This document shows positions 5,960 through 10,634 of a DNA stretch of 10,634 bases, one piece after another. The stretch lies in contig JAACDY010000140.1 of the NCBI GenBank assembly GCA_009936675.1, positions 1 through 10,634 of the forward strand, written 5' to 3'. Under the pieces are notes generated by a model. The model saw only the letters and a list, made by a program, of their open reading frames with translations, searched no databases and was not told the DNA's origin. The translations under genes and the position numbers were made by a program. How positions within the stretch are numbered: position 1 is the stretch's first letter; every line of letters begins with the position of its first letter. Origin of the DNA: Bacteroidota bacterium. Lineage in GTDB: Bacteria > Bacteroidota > Bacteroidia > Flavobacteriales > Flavobacteriaceae.

Positions 5960-7839
5960 AATTAGCAAAGCCCTTTTGGGCACTACTCTCTTTTTGTGCC
6001 GTATCGGCTCAAAATCAAGCGGTGGACAGTACCACCGTATCGACCAATTTCCTTGACGAAGTTGTTGTAACGGACTCCAGATTTGCCTTAAAGCGTTCTC
6101 AGTCCGGTAAAACAGTAGTCAAGATCAAACAAGAGGAAATTCAACAGTTTGCAGGATTAGGATTAGGTGTCCTGTTATCGACCCATTTGGGGATCGACGT
6201 GATCGGTAAAAATTTATACTCCGGACAGAACACCACCATTTCCATTCGTGGCGGTCGCAACCGTCAGGTTTTAATTTTGATTGATGGTGTAAGGGTGTCT
6301 GATCCCTCCAGAATCGAGAGTGATTTTGACATCAATGCCTTGAGCATTGAAATGATTGAGTCTATCGAGATTGTCAAAGGAGCTGCCAGTAGTTTGTATG
6401 GGAGTTCTGCTGCAACAGGGGTGATCAACATCACGACCAAAAAACCTATGGAATCATTATCCTTAATGGCAAAAAAAACATGGGGGACAGAACTGTCGGC
6501 TAATCAAGCACTTAACTCGGTATCGGCCGGAAATCACATGGTCCGCCTCAGTAGTACTCAAAGTGGTGTTGGGATCAATTTGGCCTACTCAGAGCGCTAT
6601 AGTGATGGCATGACATCGGTTATTGGAAATGAATCCAATCCTTCTATACCCGATCCCTTTAACAAGGTCAATTTTAATGTGGGACTGAGTGGTCAGTTGA
6701 CTCCTAAGTTCAATTGGAAATTGGGGTGGAATAAAGATGAGATCAAAGCAGATTATGACAATGGTTTTCCCCTGGAACAGGCTGATTTCCGTTACACAAC
6801 CGAGACGAATCGATATGTATTGAGTACAAAATACAATTATACCGATGGAAGCCTCAACCTCAATGCCGGATACCAAGACAACAAAAGAGATTTTGTGTCT
6901 TCCTTCCCATTGAACTATGAGAGTGATAATTGGAATATTGATCTTTTCAACAAATACATTTTCAATAACGTTTTATATACCATAGTGGGCTTTCAATATC
7001 AAAAAGCAACAATGGAGGTAGATTACAATCCTGAAGCCACCCAATCTGATGTGTATGTAAACTTTGTTTATCTCGATCCATCTGGTTTGAACTTCAATGC
7101 GGGGATGCGCTACAATTACCACAACGCATACGACGGCCACTGGACCTATAGCCTGAACCCTTCTTATTCGTTTACTATTGATTCGGATCGGCAGATGAAA
7201 CTCTTTGGCAGTTATAGCAAAGCTTTTATAGCTCCGAGTTTATATAAATTGTATAATCCTTCTTATGGAAACAATGATCTGATGCCTGAAAATAACATCA
7301 GCTTTGAATTTGGGGCTGAGATTCGATCCGGGCAAAATGTATTTTCTGCGGTCTATTTTAATCGTAAGGAAGATCCGACTCTAATTTTTGGCCCTCCTGT
7401 TCCCGACGAGGGCTACCCCTATGGCAGGTATGCTAATTCTGATAAGGAAATTGTTTACAGAGGGGTAGAATTGGCTTATGATTTTGAGCTGTTTAAAAAA
7501 GTCAAAAGCCGTTTGAATTATATCTTTACGGAGACCACCGACGGTGATTTACGCAGCATTCCAAAGCATGCCATTAATGGGGTAATGGATTTTCCCTTGT
7601 CCGATCAAACACATTTAAATTTGTTAGGTCAGTATTCCGGGGAGCGCATTGCCAATGACAGCAAAACCTTGCTGGAAGCCTACTCCCTGTTCACTTTACA
7701 GCTAAATCATCGACTGAAGAAGCTCAATGTCAATGTTTTCCTGAGTGTTTATAATCTATTTGATACAGAATATGTGATCATTCCCCAATATGCAACACGA
7801 GGAAGAAACATTCTGGCGGGAATATCAATCCAGTTGTAA
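5956..7839 (+). CDS. btuB: BtuB-like TonB-dependent outer-membrane cobalamin receptor
   Basis: A 627-residue outer-membrane receptor, close to the 614 of E. coli BtuB. From the ATG at 5956 it begins with a signal peptide (M-K-L-A-K-P-F-W-A-L-L-S-F-C-A-V-S-A, cleavage near residue 18). An in-frame GTG at 5935 would add seven residues (S-H-Y-F-I-H) that spoil the signal peptide, so the ATG is preferred. The TonB box is L-D-E-V-V-V-T (33-39). The plug domain spans about 45-163, with S-I-R-G-G-R-N-R-Q-V-L-I-L-I-D-G-V-R (96-113) and S-A-A-T-G-V-I-N-I-T-T-K-K (151-163), both BtuB-like. The rest is a 22-strand-type barrel rich in aromatic, alternating strands. It lacks the N-terminal carboxypeptidase-like domain of SusC-type receptors. 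The upstream cobalamin riboswitch supports B12 or a related corrinoid as substrate. The inner-membrane BtuFCD transporter is not in the window. The last 15 bp overlap the convergent protease gene. Confidence 0.93.
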   Translation: MKLAKPFWALLSFCAVSAQNQAVDSTTVSTNFLDEVVVTDSRFALKRSQSGKTVVKIKQEEIQQFAGLGLGVLLSTHLGIDVIGKNLYSGQNTTISIRGGRNRQVLILIDGVRVSDPSRIESDFDINALSIEMIESIEIVKGAASSLYGSSAATGVINITTKKPMESLSLMAKKTWGTELSANQALNSVSAGNHMVRLSSTQSGVGINLAYSERYSDGMTSVIGNESNPSIPDPFNKVNFNVGLSGQLTPKFNWKLGWNKDEIKADYDNGFPLEQADFRYTTETNRYVLSTKYNYTDGSLNLNAGYQDNKRDFVSSFPLNYESDNWNIDLFNKYIFNNVLYTIVGFQYQKATMEVDYNPEATQSDVYVNFVYLDPSGLNFNAGMRYNYHNAYDGHWTYSLNPSYSFTIDSDRQMKLFGSYSKAFIAPSLYKLYNPSYGNNDLMPENNISFEFGAEIRSGQNVFSAVYFNRKEDPTLIFGPPVPDEGYPYGRYANSDKEIVYRGVELAYDFELFKKVKSRLNYIFTETTDGDLRSIPKHAINGVMDFPLSDQTHLNLLGQYSGERIANDSKTLLEAYSLFTLQLNHRLKKLNVNVFLSVYNLFDTEYVIIPQYATRGRNILAGISIQL

Positions 7840-9621
7840 CAGGGGTAGATTTTCTAGGGTGATTGTTGAACGCTCCCTGATAAATTGAGGGTCGTCCAAT
7901 ATGTTTTCCAATGGGAATACAGGAGTATTGATTTTAAACCTTGCAGATTCTTGGGTGATGTGCTTTAGTGCCAAGGCCAAAAGCGGATCAGAACTTTCCC
8001 CCAAGGTCCCCAAATTGGTAATGTCTTCTTTGAGTTTTAAATCATCCTGTGGTGCGAGGCCGTCGGCGTAATCATAAAAATCTTGGCTATTGGCTATAAA
8101 AAAGGATATGCAGGAGATACCATAGGTGTGATCGGGGTTTTTGGTTCGATTATTATCAATATAATCGTAGAGGACTGCGGGACCTCCGACGTTTTTCCCA
8201 TAGGTATTGTCTCCTACTTGAATCACATCAATGTAGGGAGTCAAGCCATTAATTACCAACTCACTGGCAGAGGCACTGCGTCCAGTAGTGATGATATAGA
8301 CTTTATTTAAGTTCAATGAGTTGACGGTCTCACCTTCTCCCAATTGAGAGGTGAAATTTATCCTTAAATTATTGGCATAGGTTTCTGGATTGGAGTTCAA
8401 AACACTCATTACCTTTTTATTCCATAAATATTTGCCAAAGATTTCACCACTAAATTGTCCGGTAATCATTCCCGCTAGATTGACCGCTGACTGCACCAAT
8501 CCTCCACCGTTGTATCGAAGATCAAGGATGAGTTCATTGATTTGATCAGATATAAAATTTGAAAAAACCTCGTTGAGGTCATCGTCAAAACCTTGCGCGA
8601 ATTGGTTATACATCAGATAACCTACTTTGGTTTGCCCCTCTTCAATTATTTTACTGATTTGGATGGGATTACTTTGGAATTTTTCTGTTTTGGTGAGCGT
8701 AATGTTTTCACCATTGGGGCTGAGTAGGTTACCATTGAGATCGGCCATATTGAGGGTGTAACTTAAATTGTCTCCAAAAAGTAATTCACTATAATTATTA
8801 ATGTTAAGGCTTTTGCCGTCAACACCGGTAAACATGTCACCTCTTTTGATGTCTTTGCTAGTAGCATCAGATTCTTCTAAGATATAGGTGACGATACCCA
8901 TCACAGCATCTTCCGAGCCATATCTGGAGAGGATGAATTTAAGACCATTGTTGGCATTGATTCCTTTGATGGAGTTTTCGATGTCTTCATAATTGGACAG
9001 TATGTCGCTGAACTTGTCGTCTTCATATTTAAGGGATTCAAAAAAGGCCTCTGGCTCCGGATAGGGTTCAATCAGTTCCCTGTACTTGGTTCCAGAGGGT
9101 GAATAGGTGTCATCAAGCGAAGGGACCTCTTCTTGCCATAGATAGAAATCGTTGAGTGTTTTCCAGATGAACTCGTGAATTCTAAAATACTTTTCACCGG
9201 TGTAGGTGTCGCTGCATTCTTCATTGATTTCTAACGAAAAACTGATTTGCTTATCAAGAACATCTACTTTATTTACATTTCCAATGACATTGGAACCACT
9301 CACTAGATTGATACTGATAGAATCAATTATTTCGTATTTACCTCGAATACGTTTATCCAAGTAACTCAAATAAAAAACATTATTGTCCAAAAAATGAATA
9401 TTGGATGCTTCACAATCTTTATCCGATTTCTCTGAGTTGGAAGTGGAATCTTCCTTGGTTAAATTCCAAGACCCCAACAACAGTTCTGGTGTTTCGCTGA
9501 GGTTGGATACAGATTCATCAGTTATAACTGAATCATCATCTGTCAAATCTTTGTCTTTGGAGCAAGAAGTCCACAACAACAACAACAAACCATACAGTAA
9601 TAGAGAATTAGAGGCTTTCAT
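7825..9621 (-). CDS. S41-family (C-terminal processing) peptidase, predicted lipoprotein
   Basis: A serine protease predicted to be exported as a lipoprotein. The start used here is the second Met (base 9621); the ATG at 9630 adds M-L-K and lies only a few bases from the predicted transcription start. Numbering from that upstream Met (601 residues), the signal runs to L-W-T-S-C with Cys23 as the lipidated residue; the Trp at -3 is atypical. An acidic, Ser-rich linker follows (24-48), then a small beta-rich domain (about 50-150) starting L-L-G-S-W-N-L-T that looks like a lipocalin-like fold. The S41 N-terminal domain (I-W-K-T-L-N-D-F-Y-L-W, 155-165), a PDZ-like region (about 228-315) and the peptidase domain (335-540) come next. 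L-D-L-R-Y-N-G-G-G is at 369-377. The nucleophile lies in the G-R-S-A-S-A-S-E cluster (450-457), with the general-base Lys at 479 in G-D-N-T-Y-G-K. Both catalytic elements are present, so it should be active. Its substrate is unknown. Confidence 0.92.
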   Translation of the reverse strand: MKASNSLLLYGLLLLLWTSCSKDKDLTDDDSVITDESVSNLSETPELLLGSWNLTKEDSTSNSEKSDKDCEASNIHFLDNNVFYLSYLDKRIRGKYEIIDSISINLVSGSNVIGNVNKVDVLDKQISFSLEINEECSDTYTGEKYFRIHEFIWKTLNDFYLWQEEVPSLDDTYSPSGTKYRELIEPYPEPEAFFESLKYEDDKFSDILSNYEDIENSIKGINANNGLKFILSRYGSEDAVMGIVTYILEESDATSKDIKRGDMFTGVDGKSLNINNYSELLFGDNLSYTLNMADLNGNLLSPNGENITLTKTEKFQSNPIQISKIIEEGQTKVGYLMYNQFAQGFDDDLNEVFSNFISDQINELILDLRYNGGGLVQSAVNLAGMITGQFSGEIFGKYLWNKKVMSVLNSNPETYANNLRINFTSQLGEGETVNSLNLNKVYIITTGRSASASELVINGLTPYIDVIQVGDNTYGKNVGGPAVLYDYIDNNRTKNPDHTYGISCISFFIANSQDFYDYADGLAPQDDLKLKEDITNLGTLGESSDPLLALALKHITQESARFKINTPVFPLENILDDPQFIRERSTITLENLPLLQLD

Positions 9622-9641
9622 CTTTAACATTTATCATTAGC

Positions 9642-9649
9642 CAAAACTA
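9642..9649 (-). promoter_or_regulatory. -7 element candidate for the S41 peptidase gene
   Basis: Read on the minus strand this is TAGTTTTG, a perfect TAnnTTTG. The only upstream TTTG (9662-9665) is 12 bp away, too close for a normal -33 element. Transcription from here would start near 9635, favouring the Met at 9621 over the one at 9630 as start. Confidence 0.4.
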
Positions 9650-9736
9650 CATATTTCATGCCAAATTTTCTATTTTTAGAAAGATTAAGAAATATTTATC
9701 ATTCGGAATTGATGAGAAATATTCTAAGGTTCTATC

Positions 9737-9768
9737 TTGTAAAAACATTTCGTTAATCAGTATTTTTA
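9737..9768 (+). promoter_or_regulatory. Candidate promoter of the DUF4252 gene
   Basis: TTG at 9737-9739 and TATTTTTA at 9761-9768 (seven of eight matches to TAnnTTTG) are 21 bp apart. A start near 9775 gives a leader of about 15 nt before the ATG at 9790, as for the other short leaders in this window. The flank is very AT-rich, which weakens the call. Confidence 0.4.
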
Positions 9769-9789
9769 TAAAGTTTAAAAAACATATTT

Positions 9790-10341
9790 ATGAAAAAATA
9801 TTTTTTACTGGTGGTGGTACTTATTTTACCAGGCGTACTGTTGGGGCAATCTGTTTTTGAAAAGTACCAAAACAACAAAGAGGTAACGGCAATCAGTATC
9901 AGTCCCAAAATGTTTCAATTATTGGGAAGTATGTCTTTGTCTTCGGGTGATCCCGAGGCTGACGCACTTATGGATATGATCAAAGGGATCACCAATTTTA
10001 GAGCTCTAATCACCGGTAAAGAAATGATCAGCAACGAGAGTGATCTTTGGGTAAAGCAAGAGGCTGGTGACAAAGGTCTCGATTTGATGGTGTCAATGCA
10101 AGAGTCGAATACTGATCTGAGTGTATATACCAAAGAAGGAGAAACAGAGGGAAAGTTGAAGAGCCTGTTGATGTTTTCCAAAGGGGTTTCCAATGCCGTA
10201 CCTGAGGCTAAAATTAAGGGTGCAAAAATAGAGGCCGTTCTTTTGTTGATTGAAGGGGAAATCGAATTGGATAAAATCGCAAAATTGATTTCTAAAATGA
10301 ATTTACCAGGAGGAGATCAATTGAAAATGTCGGGAATTTAA
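9790..10341 (+). CDS. Exported DUF4252 family protein
   Basis: A 183-residue protein with a clean N-terminal signal peptide (M-K-K-Y-F then a hydrophobic run to L-L-G, cleavage before Gln20). It therefore acts in the periplasm or envelope. The first mature residues, S-V-F-E-K-Y-Q-N-N-K-E-V-T-A-I-S-I-S-P-K-M-F (from residue 21), match what I recall of DUF4252, a Bacteroidota-specific family of unknown function. The remainder is mixed: an acidic loop (S-S-G-D-P-E-A-D-A-L-M-D-M), a beta-rich centre, and a C-terminal I-E-G-E-I-E-L-D-K-I-A-K-L-I-S-K-M. There is no lipobox and no catalytic motif. It is divergent from the protease lipoprotein (159-bp gap) and converges on purB with 8 bp between stops. 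In other flavobacteria such genes can lie near ECF sigma factors; none is seen here. Confidence 0.8.
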   Translation: MKKYFLLVVVLILPGVLLGQSVFEKYQNNKEVTAISISPKMFQLLGSMSLSSGDPEADALMDMIKGITNFRALITGKEMISNESDLWVKQEAGDKGLDLMVSMQESNTDLSVYTKEGETEGKLKSLLMFSKGVSNAVPEAKIKGAKIEAVLLLIEGEIELDKIAKLISKMNLPGGDQLKMSGI

Positions 10342-10349
10342 CCAAATGC

Positions 10350-10634
10350 TCAGGCAATTCCTGTGTAGTTGGAAGGAGTGATTTCTTTCAATTCTTGTTT
10401 TATACTTTCCTCAACCCCAAGACCATCGATGAATTCGTGTATTACTTTTTTGTTGATTACACCGTTGGTTCTGGTTAATTCTTTGAGTGCCTCATAGGGG
10501 TTTGGAAATTTTTCCCTTCGTAAAATGGTTTGAATGGCTTCAGCCACAACTGACCAATTTTCATTTAAATCGGCATCGATCTTAGTGGGGTTTACATTCA
10601 ATTTTTTTATCCCGTTGTGCATGGACTGCAAGGC
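10350..10634 (-). CDS. purB: Adenylosuccinate lyase, C-terminal part (5' end outside window)
   Basis: Only the last 94 residues are in the window; the frame is open to base 10634 (it reads A-L-Q-S-M-H-N-G), so no start is visible. The C-terminal helical domain closely follows E. coli PurB: K-L-N-V-N near the top, L-N-E-N-W-S-V-V-A-E-A-I-Q-T-I-L-R-R, then P-Y-E-A-L-K-E-L-T-R, F-I-D-G-L, and the ending T-P-S-N-Y-T-G-I-A (E. coli ends T-P-A-N-Y-I-G-R-A). PurB cleaves SAICAR and adenylosuccinate, releasing fumarate, in purine synthesis. The active-site signature loop is in the missing part. A Bacteroidota-like variant is E-A-I-Q-T where E. coli has E-P-I-Q-T. Confidence 0.95.
   Translation of the reverse strand, partial: ALQSMHNGIKKLNVNPTKIDADLNENWSVVAEAIQTILRREKFPNPYEALKELTRTNGVINKKVIHEFIDGLGVEESIKQELKEITPSNYTGIA

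Noticed and set aside
10333..10363. Short inverted repeats GGAATT/AATTCC and CAGG/CCTG between DUF4252 and purB as a bidirectional terminator
   Set aside because: The stems are only 4-6 bp, one has a 17-nt loop, and neither is followed by a T tract.
1..10634. CRISPR arrays, insertion sequences, phage or defence genes
   Set aside because: No regular direct repeats, transposase or integrase frames, or defence-type domains were seen on either strand.

Overview
The window looks like core chromosome from a member of the Bacteroidota, most likely a flavobacterium or close relative. It is AT-rich (about 40% G+C by eye). Start codons mostly lack Shine-Dalgarno sequences. Several genes are preceded by the Bacteroidota-type promoter (TTTG or TTG, about 20 bp, then TAnnTTTG). 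It also carries families typical of that phylum: a DUF4252 protein, a secreted S41 peptidase lipoprotein, and a cobalamin riboswitch in front of a TonB-dependent receptor. I see no mobile element, tRNA, rRNA or CRISPR array.

Left part (1-2160): the 3' end of an alpha/beta-hydrolase gene is followed 18 bp later by a MltD-like lytic transglycosylase. That gene meets, tail to tail, a small membrane protein with a TPR-like tail, and the two share a TTAA as both stop codons. Divergent from the TPR gene is rpmH (ribosomal protein L34), with a near-ideal promoter and a strong intrinsic terminator.

Middle part (2192-5922): carB encodes the carbamoyl-phosphate synthase large subunit with both ATP-grasp halves but without the C-terminal allosteric (MGS-like) domain. 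Next is a small polytopic membrane protein of the DUF6580 type, with its own promoter inside the end of carB. A 371-bp gap follows, holding a promoter and a full cobalamin riboswitch.

Right part (5956-10634): the riboswitch leads into a BtuB-like TonB-dependent receptor. Its end overlaps by 15 bp the end of a convergent S41-family lipoprotein protease. A divergent DUF4252 exported protein follows, and it converges on purB (adenylosuccinate lyase), of which only the C-terminal 94 residues lie in the window.

Functionally the window mixes housekeeping genes (L34, pyrimidine/arginine precursor synthesis, purine synthesis), envelope genes (transglycosylase, protease, DUF4252) and one clear regulated unit, vitamin B12 uptake through the riboswitch and BtuB. 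I found no convincing new multi-gene system. The most checkable points are the shortened CarB, the DUF6580 membrane protein beside the B12 unit, and the layout of the riboswitch expression platform, which includes a tiny ORF overlapping the btuB start.
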